Source of the DNA: an uncultured Parasphingopyxis sp.
Lineage (GTDB): Bacteria > Pseudomonadota > Alphaproteobacteria > Sphingomonadales > Sphingomonadaceae
Assembly (NCBI GenBank): GCA_947259005.1
Contig: CAMYKP010000008.1
Span: 1 to 64,000 of the forward strand
Reading direction: 5' to 3'
Length of the DNA stretch: 64,000 bases
A program made the translations under genes and the position numbers. Shown one piece after another: positions 1 through 7,781 of this stretch (the stretch's first letter is position 1; each line of letters opens with the position of its first letter). The notes under the pieces are model-generated. The model saw only the letters and a program-made list of their open reading frames with translations. It did no database searches and had not been told where the DNA came from.

Positions 1-58
1 GTAACAGCGGCCCGATCAGCGCCCATTCCTCGTCCGAAACTCCAATCCGCTCGCCCAA
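1..58 (-). CDS. IS5-like transposase, N-terminal fragment (runs off the left edge)
   Basis: Reading leftwards from a TTG at 58 the frame gives LGERIGVSDEEWALIGPLL and then leaves the window. The SDEEWALIGPLL part is the typical start of IS5-family (DUF4096-type) transposases. A good ribosome site (GGAGG, around 63-67 on the minus strand) stands about five bases before the TTG, which supports this start. Only 19 residues are visible, so the catalytic DDE residues, the element's length and its far end cannot be judged. The element's near inverted repeat should lie somewhere between 60 and about 140 but could not be fixed without the other end. Confidence 0.6.
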   Translation of the reverse strand, partial: MGERIGVSDEEWALIGPLL

Positions 59-407
59 CGCTACCTCCAAAAGGCAGCCTTGAATCAATCTCCGAGTCCC
101 CCGTCAAGCTTTGTCCACGAAGCCTAGGTAGAAACAGTTAGACCGATCAGGGGTTGGATTGACTGAGCAATGTTCAATTTCATTGCGCATCCACAGCACA
201 TCGGTTGCAATACCGCTCGTTATTCTGACCCGCGAGTAATATCCGCTTTTGGGCCTTAAGCAGCCCTTCTGTCATTACGTGCACGAATGGCAGCTATCTT
301 GCGCCTCTGGCCTGAAAGCCGACAGTCTGCAAACGGCCCAGAAGCAGCCGTTGCTTAGGAACATCACCTCTGACACAGAATGGAATCGAACTGGTTGGGA
401 GGGCAAA
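59..407. other. Non-coding stretch between IS5-like gene and VOC gene
   Basis: No convincing gene. The left part (60 to about 140) is probably the terminal region of the IS5-like element. An open frame from 249 runs into the VOC gene, but it has no ribosome site and its residues before 408 do not resemble the family. The base composition is more AT-rich than in the metal-resistance genes. Confidence 0.5.
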
Positions 408-920
408 ATGAGCGATGAAAACCCGCGGTTTAGCTGGGGGCACATCAATATTAATGTGCGAGATTTGGATAGGTCGGTAGAGTTTTATCGCAGACTTGGT
501 TTCGAGATTGTTATTCCGGGAGTTCCATACGTGGCATTGAGCAACGGCGCTGAAGCTCAACCGTTGCCGAAGAATGCCGCCGAAGCGCTTGGAATAGAGG
601 AGGGCATTCGAGGTCGGGCGTGCATCATGCAGCTAGACGAGGGTTTCCCAAAGATTGACCTCACTGAATTTACCGGTCTGAACCAGAATGAACCATTGAG
701 GAATTCGGATCTCGGCCTGGTACGAATATGCTTAGTTACTGAGCATCTACATAGCGAAGTCGATAGACTCAAAGCTGAAGGCGTTGAGTTTATCTCAGAG
801 CCAAAAGCGGGACATATGGGGTTGGCCGATATGGCCGTGTGCAGGGACCCTGACGGTTCGTTGATCGAATTGCTGCAAGTTTATTTGGAGCGTTGGAAGC
901 CCTTTTTGGGGGCGGAATAG
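408..920 (+). CDS. VOC (glyoxalase/bleomycin-resistance fold) family protein
   Basis: A 170-residue protein with a vicinal-oxygen-chelate fold, the family of glyoxalase I, extradiol dioxygenases and small-molecule resistance proteins. Visible marks are the opening beta strand GHININVRDLDRSVEFYRRLGF (split here only by eye at residues 9-30), and a C-terminal module ending in DPDGSLIELLQVY, whose Glu is the usual metal ligand. The start at 408 is chosen because GGGAGG lies just upstream (397-402) and the strand begins at once; a longer open frame from 249 is not supported. It stands alone, between an IS fragment and a phage-type module, so the substrate cannot be inferred. Its moderate GC suggests it was acquired. 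Confidence 0.8.
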   Translation: MSDENPRFSWGHININVRDLDRSVEFYRRLGFEIVIPGVPYVALSNGAEAQPLPKNAAEALGIEEGIRGRACIMQLDEGFPKIDLTEFTGLNQNEPLRNSDLGLVRICLVTEHLHSEVDRLKAEGVEFISEPKAGHMGLADMAVCRDPDGSLIELLQVYLERWKPFLGAE

Positions 921-983
921 CTGCACTCACCATAAAATGCTTTCGCAACCGGCTTAATGCGGGCCGACATCAAGTAATGGCAA

Positions 984-1014
984 AACGTCCGCTTACGGCC
1001 CATCAGCGGACATT
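984..1014. repeat. Short dispersed hairpin repeat (GTCCGCT...AGCGGAC)
   Basis: The inverted arms GTCCGCT (987-993) and AGCGGAC (1005-1011) enclose an 11-base loop, with AAC before and ATT after. Variants of the same unit occur at 39807-39836, 39856-39880 and 39900-39920. They look like REP-type intergenic repeats rather than coding DNA. Confidence 0.55.
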
Positions 1015-1210
1015 CCAGTTTGAATACAAAACATAGCCGCCCAGAGACTTGGGGCTATTTGTGCGAGGTCCAATGGCCCCAAAAGCGTCTCTCGTACCGC
1101 TTCCAAGAAGCCAACGCTCGCAAGTCCCGGGAAACAGGCAGGTTTTCCGGCTCTATTATTGAGTTAAGTTATTGATAACAAAGACGAAAAACTGTGGTGC
1201 GCGACACAGT

Positions 1211-1240
1211 CCGGAGCAAACTAGTCTCTGCTCCGGTTTT
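1211..1240 (+). terminator. Rho-independent terminator-like hairpin
   Basis: CCGGAGCA (1211-1218) pairs with TGCTCCGG (1229-1236) around a 10-base loop and is followed by TTTT (1237-1240). The orientation suits transcripts running rightwards out of the VOC gene region, although it lies about 290 bases after that gene. The adjacent palindrome at 1238-1257 overlaps its T tract. Confidence 0.5.
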
Positions 1241-1527
1241 CCCATTGATATGGGAAAGTAGTGGGAATCGACCCCAAAATGGCCCTTCCCTATCAGTTTC
1301 CGACCTCTAGACCGCAGCCAAACCGCCAGCTTTCACCGCAGTTTCCCATATCTCACCTTGCTGGGAAAGAACGCTGCCGGTCTGGGACGGAACTGTTTCT
1401 CCGCCCACGTGACGTGCGAAGCGGGTTGAAACAATAGCCGAGATGTGAGACTAGGATGGTGTTCTGCAATGCAGGCATTTCCACCACGGAAATCTGGTTT
1501 CTACCGTTTTCTAGAAGTGGAATTGTT

Positions 1528-2856
1528 ATGAATTATGTAGATAAAAAATCCCCAATTACCAGCCATAAACTCGCGGTCGAATACCGGTCGATCGACGAGC
1601 TCATTCCGTATGCGAACAACCCGAGGAAGCATTCGCGCGCTCAGATCAGAAAACTCCAGCGCAGCCTGAAGAAGTTTGGCTGGATCAATCCGCTGATCAT
1701 CGATTCGCACAATAACCTCCTCTGCGGCCACGGCCGGCTTGAGGCGGCTGAGCGCAATGGCGAGACCATGGTGCCGGTGATCGACATTGGCGATATGACC
1801 GAGGCTGACCGGATCGCCTACATTATCGCGGATAACAAGCTAGCCGAAGAGGGCGAGTGGTCGAAAAAGCTGCTTCGTTCTGAACTCTCCGGTTTGATTG
1901 AGCTTGGATACGAGGTTGAGCTTACCGGGTTCGGCACGTTCGAGATCGATGGCATATTGTCGTTCGGCGACGACGAGACGGCGGTGGATGATAATGTTGA
2001 GCTGCCGCCTGAAAATGCTGTTCCGGTCTCTCGCAACGATGATATGTGGACCATCGGCAAACACCGGATGATTGTCGGCGATGCACGCGATCTCGCTGTC
2101 CATGAGCGTCTGCTGGACGGCGAGCGCGCGCAGCTTATCGTGACAGATCCTCCTTACGGATGCGGCATTGCCAACAATGTGTCGGGTAACGGCAAAGTGA
2201 AACATTCTGATTTCGTGATGGGTGCGGGCGAGGTTTCCTTGCCAGAGTTTGCGATGACGCTGCTGCGTCCGGCGTTCAAAGCGATGGCCGCTCACAGCGA
2301 ACCCGGTGCGATCGCCTTTGTCTTCATGGACTGGCGGGGCGCACCGCACATGCTCGATGCGGCTCAAGGCGTATTTCATGAACTGAAGAATATGATCGTG
2401 TGGGTCAAAAATCCCGGGATGGGCGCGTTCTATCGCTCGGCCCATGAGCTTTGCTATGCGTTCAAGGTCAGTCCGGGAACGCATATCAGCAATATTGCGC
2501 TCGGCCGCCGCAACCGCAGCAATGTCTGGCGATATCCATCGGCAAATGTGTTTCGCAAGGGCCGCATGGAAGACCTGGCTGATCATCCAACAATCAAGCC
2601 CAAACAGATGATAGCCGATGCGATACTCGACTGTTCCAAACGCGGCGGCATTGTCCTCGATCCGTTTGCCGGATCGGGAACCATTTTGTCCGCTTGCGAG
2701 ATGACCGGGAGGCGCGGCCGGGCAATCGAACTCGATCCCGTCTATGCCGATGTCATCCTTCGACGCACAGCCGAGGCCACGGGCTGCGAGCCTCTTCTAG
2801 GTGGCACGGTGCCGTTTCACGAGGTCGCCAAGGCACGCCTGGGAGACGCATCATGA
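1528..2856 (+). CDS. ParB-like N-terminal domain / DNA methyltransferase fusion
   Basis: Predicted site-specific DNA methyltransferase, 442 residues. The N-terminal 130 residues are a ParB/sulfiredoxin-like domain (NNPRKHSRAQIRKL near residue 30, then LLCGHGRLEAAERNG). The catalytic part follows: the amino-methylation motif TDPPYGCG at about residue 204, and the SAM-binding motif LDPFAGSGTI at about residue 377. This order (DPPY before FxGxG) is that of beta-class adenine-N6 or cytosine-N4 enzymes. No restriction partner is nearby. Its ATGA overlap with the DUF5681 gene ties it to the terminase gene, a grouping known from alphaproteobacterial prophages. It may protect DNA or mark it for packaging (inference). 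The start at 1528 is preferred to 1456 because the ParB homology begins soon after it. Confidence 0.85.
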   Translation: MNYVDKKSPITSHKLAVEYRSIDELIPYANNPRKHSRAQIRKLQRSLKKFGWINPLIIDSHNNLLCGHGRLEAAERNGETMVPVIDIGDMTEADRIAYIIADNKLAEEGEWSKKLLRSELSGLIELGYEVELTGFGTFEIDGILSFGDDETAVDDNVELPPENAVPVSRNDDMWTIGKHRMIVGDARDLAVHERLLDGERAQLIVTDPPYGCGIANNVSGNGKVKHSDFVMGAGEVSLPEFAMTLLRPAFKAMAAHSEPGAIAFVFMDWRGAPHMLDAAQGVFHELKNMIVWVKNPGMGAFYRSAHELCYAFKVSPGTHISNIALGRRNRSNVWRYPSANVFRKGRMEDLADHPTIKPKQMIADAILDCSKRGGIVLDPFAGSGTILSACEMTGRRGRAIELDPVYADVILRRTAEATGCEPLLGGTVPFHEVAKARLGDAS

Positions 2857-3422
2857 GCGGGAATGATGACGGCGGCGAGCACCTACCCTCCGGTCGGCGC
2901 AAGGACGGGCGTCCCTATGCCGAAGGCAATGAACGGGATGACGGAAGCTATGCGGTGGGGCGCAACCGCCCCCCGGCCGAGCACCGTTTTGCCAAGGGCG
3001 ACGGCCGCAAGCGCGGCCGGCGTCCCAAAGGCGTGCGCAATGCCGACACTGAGTTTCAGAAGGAACTCGCGCGCAAGATGCCCGTCCTCGAGAACGGGAA
3101 GAAGCGCAATATGAGCAAGAGCCGAGCGGTCGATGTCAGGCTGATCGACAATGCCGTGCGCAAGGGTGACAACCGGGCGATCGAGATGGTCGATATCCGC
3201 CGCCGCCGAATCGCCGAGGCCGAGCGCGAAAACAGGCGTTATCACACGCTGAGCGACCGCGAGATTCTCAAGACCTGGATCCGGGACCGTGAAGAAGAAC
3301 TCCAGATCGATCCGGACCTGTTTGGGGATCCGGAACCGGACGCGGTTGAAGAGGCGGACGCCATTGAAGACGGAGAAGGAGACAGAGAAGAAGACGCAGA
3401 CGGGGGAGAGCGTGATGACTGA
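2853..3422 (+). CDS. DUF5681 domain protein
   Basis: A 189-residue, strongly charged protein. The part around residues 40-65 (RFAKGDGRKRGRRPKG) and the following stretch up to about residue 115 match DUF5681, a domain usually encoded just before phage terminase large subunits. The last 35 residues are almost all Asp/Glu with a few basic residues. The gene overlaps the methylase stop by four bases (ATGA) and the terminase start by eight, so the three genes are translationally coupled. The basic N-terminal half suggests DNA binding; a small-terminase-like role is an inference from position only. Confidence 0.8.
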   Translation: MSGNDDGGEHLPSGRRKDGRPYAEGNERDDGSYAVGRNRPPAEHRFAKGDGRKRGRRPKGVRNADTEFQKELARKMPVLENGKKRNMSKSRAVDVRLIDNAVRKGDNRAIEMVDIRRRRIAEAERENRRYHTLSDREILKTWIRDREEELQIDPDLFGDPEPDAVEEADAIEDGEGDREEDADGGERDD

Positions 3423-4896
3423 CGTCAACACCGATGACGCAATTGGCGCTGCAATGCGTCTCGACTTCGCTCTCTTCCTCCGGTTCGCCTTCCGCGAACT
3501 GGGGGGACAAAGTGCCTATAAACACAACTGGCACATCGATGCGATTATCCACCAGCTGGACAGGATCAGGGATGGCGACAACCGGCATCTGATCGTCACC
3601 ATGCCGCCGCGCCACCTCAAGTCACGAACTGTGTCTGTTGCCTGGATCGCCTGGATGATGGGTCATCATCCATCTCTCTCATTCCTGTGCATCAGCTATG
3701 GTCAGGAACTCGCCGAAGACCATGCCAGCGATTGCCTCAAATTGATGCAAAGTAGCTGGTACCGCCGGGTGTTTCCGAGCCTCGTACTCACGCGCCGCGC
3801 AGTGGCTGACATACGGACCAGCGCAGGAGGCAGACGCATGGCGACCTCGATCGATGGCAAGACCACCGGGTTCGGCGCCGATGTGATCGTGATTGATGAT
3901 CCCATGAAAACGCAGGACACAATGTCGCAGCCCGCCCGGGAGAAGGTTACCCGCTGGTTTGATGACACGCTGAACCAGCGCCTCAATGACCAGGTGAACG
4001 GTTCCATCATTCTGGTCATGCAGCGCCTGCACGAGGGCGATCTGGCGGGCGTGTTGAAGGAGCGCGCTGGTTGGCATGAACTGTGTCTGCCTGCGATTGC
4101 TGAGCTGGATGAGGATGTACCGCTCACCCGCGGCCGGGTCTGGCATCGCCGGGCAGGCTGCGCGCTCCATCCTGCCCGCCAGCCGCTGGACTTGCTCCTG
4201 AGGCGGCAGGCGGACAACCCGATGGTGTTCGCCAGTCAGTTTCAACAGGCGCCGGTCCCTGCCATCGGCAACATCATCGAGAGGGCATGGCTTCAGGAAT
4301 ATGATCCATCGACCTTCAATCTCTCACAGGGGCAGATTGTGATGTCGATGGATACGGCTTCCAAGGAGAACCCGTTCAACGACTACTCAGTCTGCGTCAC
4401 CGCACTCATCCTTGGCAAATCGATTTACATAATCGATGTGTTCCGTGCGCGGCTTCGGTTCCACAAACTCAAGGCCAAGACCATTGAACTCGCAAGGGCT
4501 CACGGCGCGGCGGTACTGCTGATCGAGGATGCGTCATCGGGAACAGCTCTCATTGATTCGTTGCGAGCCGAGGATGAACGGGGCGTTCCTGTTCCGATCC
4601 GTCGGCGCCCTGAGGGCGACAAGATCGCGCGGGCCATGAGCGCGAGTGCCATGATCCAGGCAGGACGATTGTTTCTTCCATTGCGGGCGCACTGGCTCGG
4701 TGACTTTACCGGCGAGATACTCGGGTTCCCGGCATCACGGCACGATGATCAGGTCGATGCACTCTCTCAGCTGCTCCTATGGGTACAGGAGAAGGACATG
4801 TATCGAACGCTGCCCAATGCAGGGCCTGAGCTGGTTACCGGCGACGGTGAGGGCCGGACCGGAGATGTGTACGAAGGAGATCCATGGGGAGCCTAG
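3415..4896 (+). CDS. Phage terminase large subunit
   Basis: Motor/nuclease that would cut and package phage DNA; 493 residues. The ATPase half shows a Walker-A-like MPPRHLKSRT near residue 62 and a Walker-B VIVIDDPM near residue 158. The nuclease half carries MDTASKENPFNDYS near residue 314, LLIEDASSG near residue 366, and HDDQVDALSQ near residue 442, supplying the acidic residues expected of an RNase-H-like terminase nuclease. No frameshift is visible, so the gene looks intact. The start at 3415 sits inside the DUF5681 gene's end. No portal, protease, capsid or tail gene follows: the next gene is a PepSY protein. It is either a prophage remnant or a stand-alone packaging module. Confidence 0.88.
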   Translation: MTDVNTDDAIGAAMRLDFALFLRFAFRELGGQSAYKHNWHIDAIIHQLDRIRDGDNRHLIVTMPPRHLKSRTVSVAWIAWMMGHHPSLSFLCISYGQELAEDHASDCLKLMQSSWYRRVFPSLVLTRRAVADIRTSAGGRRMATSIDGKTTGFGADVIVIDDPMKTQDTMSQPAREKVTRWFDDTLNQRLNDQVNGSIILVMQRLHEGDLAGVLKERAGWHELCLPAIAELDEDVPLTRGRVWHRRAGCALHPARQPLDLLLRRQADNPMVFASQFQQAPVPAIGNIIERAWLQEYDPSTFNLSQGQIVMSMDTASKENPFNDYSVCVTALILGKSIYIIDVFRARLRFHKLKAKTIELARAHGAAVLLIEDASSGTALIDSLRAEDERGVPVPIRRRPEGDKIARAMSASAMIQAGRLFLPLRAHWLGDFTGEILGFPASRHDDQVDALSQLLLWVQEKDMYRTLPNAGPELVTGDGEGRTGDVYEGDPWGA

Positions 4897-5072
4897 ACGC
4901 GAATAGGGAATGCCGGATAGACAGTTAGCAGCTCTCAGATAGCAAATCGGTTGCTTGATGTTTCACTGCCCGGCATGCTTCTCTTATCGGTTCAAGAAGG
5001 GGCGCCGCAAGCGCTCAGCTCTTACCTTATCCGGTCCTGATTTAGGTACCAATTTCCGGGGAAGTAAACGCA

Positions 5073-5792
5073 ATGGCGAAATGGGCAAGCTGGATACACA
5101 AATGGCTCGCATTGTTGATGGCCATTCAAATTCTGTTCTGGTTCGTAAGTGGTCTGTTTTTCGCCATTGCACCCATCGAGACGGTTCGCAGCGAGCATCG
5201 AATTGCGAGCCAAGAGGTAGAGCCCCTCGCTATCGATGAGATAAGCGCCCAGTTCGCGGCTTTGAATCTTCCCGAAGGTTACCAGCCATTGACGCTCGAA
5301 GTCCGAAGGCTCTTGGATCGTCCGGTTGTTGTTTTGACTTCGGTCGATGATGTTCGATCACTATATGACCTACGCAACGGACAGAGGCTTTCGCCCATTA
5401 CGGGTGAGTTTGCTCAGACCATTGCGGAATCGCATCTCACGGGAAACGACGAAGCAATCGGCATAACATTCGTCGAGGTAGAATCTACCGAATATCGGGG
5501 CGCGCTTCCGGCGTGGCGCGTCGAGTTCGAGCAGGCGAGCCGGGCAGTATATGTGGCTGCCGACACGGGTCAGGTGACGGCTAGGCGATCAACGCTTTGG
5601 CGTACATTCGATTTCTTGTGGTCGCTTCATATCATGGACTTCCAGAATCATGAGAATTTCAACACGCCGCTCTTGATAGGTGCCACCTTTCTCGGGATTG
5701 TGATCATCCTCACCGGATTTGTCATGTTTCCCAGCCGGCTAGGGTATTATGCTTGGCGACGACGGAGAAAGCGTCGCCGCGCGGCCAAATAA
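5073..5792 (+). CDS. PepSY-type membrane protein
   Basis: A 239-residue protein with a first membrane helix at about residues 8-31 (WLALLMAIQILFWFVSGLFF) and a second at about 198-220 (LLIGATFLGIVIILTGFVMF), followed by a very basic tail. Between them lies a periplasmic part with a PepSY-like segment (ALPAWRVEFEQASRAVYV, then DTGQVTARRS near residue 165). PepSY-TM proteins often sit beside iron or copper uptake and reduction genes; the substrate here is unknown. It converges on the methyltransferase at 5809, leaving 16 bases. Confidence 0.72.
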   Translation: MAKWASWIHKWLALLMAIQILFWFVSGLFFAIAPIETVRSEHRIASQEVEPLAIDEISAQFAALNLPEGYQPLTLEVRRLLDRPVVVLTSVDDVRSLYDLRNGQRLSPITGEFAQTIAESHLTGNDEAIGITFVEVESTEYRGALPAWRVEFEQASRAVYVAADTGQVTARRSTLWRTFDFLWSLHIMDFQNHENFNTPLLIGATFLGIVIILTGFVMFPSRLGYYAWRRRRKRRRAAK

Positions 5793-5808
5793 GCTGCTTT
5801 GAAGCGAC

Positions 5809-6540
5809 TTAGGGTGTCCAGCTGTAGATAGAATAGGGATGCCTGTTTGAATTGTCCAAAAGACCGGAATCGATTTCGGCCCAACTTCTTCGTGAAAAAG
5901 CCTCCGTATGATTGGCATGTAGATAGACGAAAACAAATGCTCTTGGGTGAGCTGAAAGCGACTCTTCGATCTTTGTCACGAACTGCTGAAAGAGCGGCTG
6001 GCTAACCGGATTGTTGGCAAAACACAGCATAGGACCGAGCGGGATGTCGAAGTCGCGTATGTCGACATTGTGCAAGGCAAAATTGGCAAGAGGAGCGTGG
6101 CGGTTGAATATTTCCATGTTGCGCGATGCCGAAATATGCAGCCCTTCGTCGATTTCCACGCCGATGATGGACCTGAAGCCCGCCAATGCGCCGAGCATTA
6201 GTACGCGACCCTTGCCGGAACCAATGTCGAGGAGCTGAAATTCCTCGACATTTTCGATACCTGTTTTCGAGATCAGATCGTCAAACCAGGCCGGATCGAT
6301 GGCTTCATAGCGACCGGCATTTTCGAGGGGGCCCGCCGGGTTTTCCATCTCATCGAGCTCGACAACCCCGCCCGTATGGACTCCATATTGGAGATCAAAA
6401 CTTTGATCGTACACATAGCGATGCTCTTGTGTGCGCCCGGTCGCAAGGATCGCCAAATTGTAGAGGAATAGCTTGATCGTTCCCCAGACGCCGTTGCGCG
6501 CCAATGATCTTCGGACCCGGGATGCTATCGATCGTGCCAT
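5809..6540 (-). CDS. Class I SAM-dependent methyltransferase, substrate unknown
   Basis: A 243-residue protein. Motif I is LLDIGSGKGRVLMLGAL at about residue 103-119, followed by GVEIDEGLHISASRN, the acidic end of strand 2. FANNP near residue 171 is in the place of motif IV. The N-terminal 40 residues are basic and partly hydrophobic (LFLYNLAILAT) and could lie on the membrane. The gene is single, convergent with the PepSY gene and separated by about 100 bases from the end of the copper operon on the same strand. The methylated substrate cannot be told. Confidence 0.75.
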   Translation of the reverse strand: MARSIASRVRRSLARNGVWGTIKLFLYNLAILATGRTQEHRYVYDQSFDLQYGVHTGGVVELDEMENPAGPLENAGRYEAIDPAWFDDLISKTGIENVEEFQLLDIGSGKGRVLMLGALAGFRSIIGVEIDEGLHISASRNMEIFNRHAPLANFALHNVDIRDFDIPLGPMLCFANNPVSQPLFQQFVTKIEESLSAHPRAFVFVYLHANHTEAFSRRSWAEIDSGLLDNSNRHPYSIYSWTP

Positions 6541-6639
6541 ACTATGCTCGCTCTCTTTGCTGGCGCTTTTTGTTCTTGTTGTTGCGCCAAATCGTACTGA
6601 TCGTCGTCACGCGTCGTGTCCCAGACCGGGCTGTGTGAC

Positions 6640-7131
6640 TTAATAACTGGCGAAAATCCGCGTGCGGCCCGCGTTATCAAACAGGATCACATCGTAATTT
6701 TCTCGCCGATCACCCATCTCCATGCCCGGAGAGCCAAGCGGCATGCCGGGCACGGCTAGGCCAGCTGCATCAGCACGCTCGACGAGCAGGCGGCGGATGT
6801 CGCTTGCCGGAACATGACCCTCGATCGCATAGCCATCGATCTCAGCGGTATGACAGGACCGCAGTGGATCGGGAACGCCGAGGCGGCGGGCAACCGGGCT
6901 GGTATCGGTGACTTCGACGACCCTCACGGTGAACCCGTTGGCGCGCACATGATCGATCCAGGCGCCGCAGCAGCCGCAGGTTGGCGTCTTGTGGACGATG
7001 AGTTCGGGGAGGCCCGCAGGAGCCGCGGGTTCGCGCGTCTGGTTGGCCGTCGATTCCTGGGCGCCAGCCGAACAGGCGGCAAGTGCGAAGGGGACAGCCG
7101 CTAGAAACGTACGGCGATTGAAATTATTCAT
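6640..7131 (-). CDS. DUF411 secreted metal-binding protein
   Basis: A 163-residue protein with an N-terminal signal carrying an RRTFLAAVPFALAACSAGA stretch; the Ala-Cys in it suggests a lipoprotein or Tat-type export. DUF411 proteins have a thioredoxin-like fold with a Cys cluster, here TPTCGCCGAW near residue 55, and HTAEIDGYAIEGHVP further on. DUF411 genes are regularly found in copper clusters, and this is the last gene of the csoR-copAB operon, 11 bases behind the DUF2231 gene. It probably binds or hands over periplasmic copper. The start at 7131 has AGGAG upstream; the open frame itself extends further into the neighbour. Confidence 0.85.
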   Translation of the reverse strand: MNNFNRRTFLAAVPFALAACSAGAQESTANQTREPAAPAGLPELIVHKTPTCGCCGAWIDHVRANGFTVRVVEVTDTSPVARRLGVPDPLRSCHTAEIDGYAIEGHVPASDIRRLLVERADAAGLAVPGMPLGSPGMEMGDRRENYDVILFDNAGRTRIFASY

Positions 7132-7142
7132 TTTTGCTTCTC

Positions 7143-7781
7143 CTACCAGGCGAGATGATCGGCGCCGTGGACGAGCGCGCCGCCATACCAGCCCTGCACG
7201 GCGAGCGCCGTTGTGATGATGATTACCGATGCGAAAGCGAACCGGCTCGACGCCGCCGTCCAGCCCTGCCAGACCGAAAGAGCAAGGCCGGTTCCGACGA
7301 TCGCGATCCCAGTGCCAAGCCAACGATGGACGACAAGCAGACTGTCGTCACCGGCCAGCGCAAAGCCACCCGCGAACCACCCGAGCAAGGCGGCGGGGAC
7401 GGCGGCGATCCCGGCAACCAGAACAAGGAAACGTGCAGTGCCGTTCCACTCGGTGCGTCGCCGCGCGGCGACCATTGCAAGTAACGCCGTTGGAAACAGT
7501 GCCAGCGTGAAATGCACGATCATCGGGTGGGTGCGGCCCAACCAGTCGATCAGCTTGGTGAAAAATCCTTTTGGCGCTTCGGCCGATTCATCCATTCCCG
7601 GCATGGCATGGTGTCCACCGTCGGCTTCGCCCGCCGAATGATCGGCTTCCGGTATCGTTTCCGACTGCACGGCTTCCGCTGCGCGAGCGTCGTGATCGCG
7701 GTGCGCCACTGCGGGAGAAAATGCTGCGGTTGAAAAGGCCAATGCGGCCAGAAGCGCGATGATGATGCGATTTAGAACCAT
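7143..7781 (-). CDS. DUF2231 family membrane protein with His-rich periplasmic loop
   Basis: A 212-residue protein. A signal-like helix at residues 5-25 is followed by a His/Asp/Met-rich stretch (HRDHDARAAEA, then GGHHAMPGMDE) to about residue 65. Four membrane helices of DUF2231/COG4244 type follow, beginning THPMIVHFTLALFPTALLAM. The family is found in copper and other metal resistance clusters; conserved His residues within helices (HPMIVHF, VVHRWLG) suggest metal or haem contact. It lies between copB and the DUF411 gene in one operon and overlaps the end of copB by 10 bases. The start at 7781 follows AGGAGTAAGG. Confidence 0.82.
   Translation of the reverse strand: MVLNRIIIALLAALAFSTAAFSPAVAHRDHDARAAEAVQSETIPEADHSAGEADGGHHAMPGMDESAEAPKGFFTKLIDWLGRTHPMIVHFTLALFPTALLAMVAARRRTEWNGTARFLVLVAGIAAVPAALLGWFAGGFALAGDDSLLVVHRWLGTGIAIVGTGLALSVWQGWTAASSRFAFASVIIITTALAVQGWYGGALVHGADHLAW

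Larger units (their letters stand above)
921..1527. other. 607-bp intergenic region with repeats and a terminator
   Basis: No gene is supported. It holds a short hairpin repeat at 984-1014, a terminator-like hairpin at 1211-1240, and directly after it the palindrome TTTCCCAT-TGAT-ATGGGAAA (1238-1257). The GGGAAA/TTTCCC word recurs near 1340-1370. An AT-rich patch at 1155-1190 could hold a promoter but no clear -35/-10 pair was settled on. This could be an integration scar at the left side of the packaging-type module. Confidence 0.45.

Noticed and set aside
1840..2586. 248-codon reverse open frame across the methylase gene
   Set aside because: It is a shadow of the ParB/methylase gene; no ribosome site or family features, and the forward frame has clear catalytic motifs.
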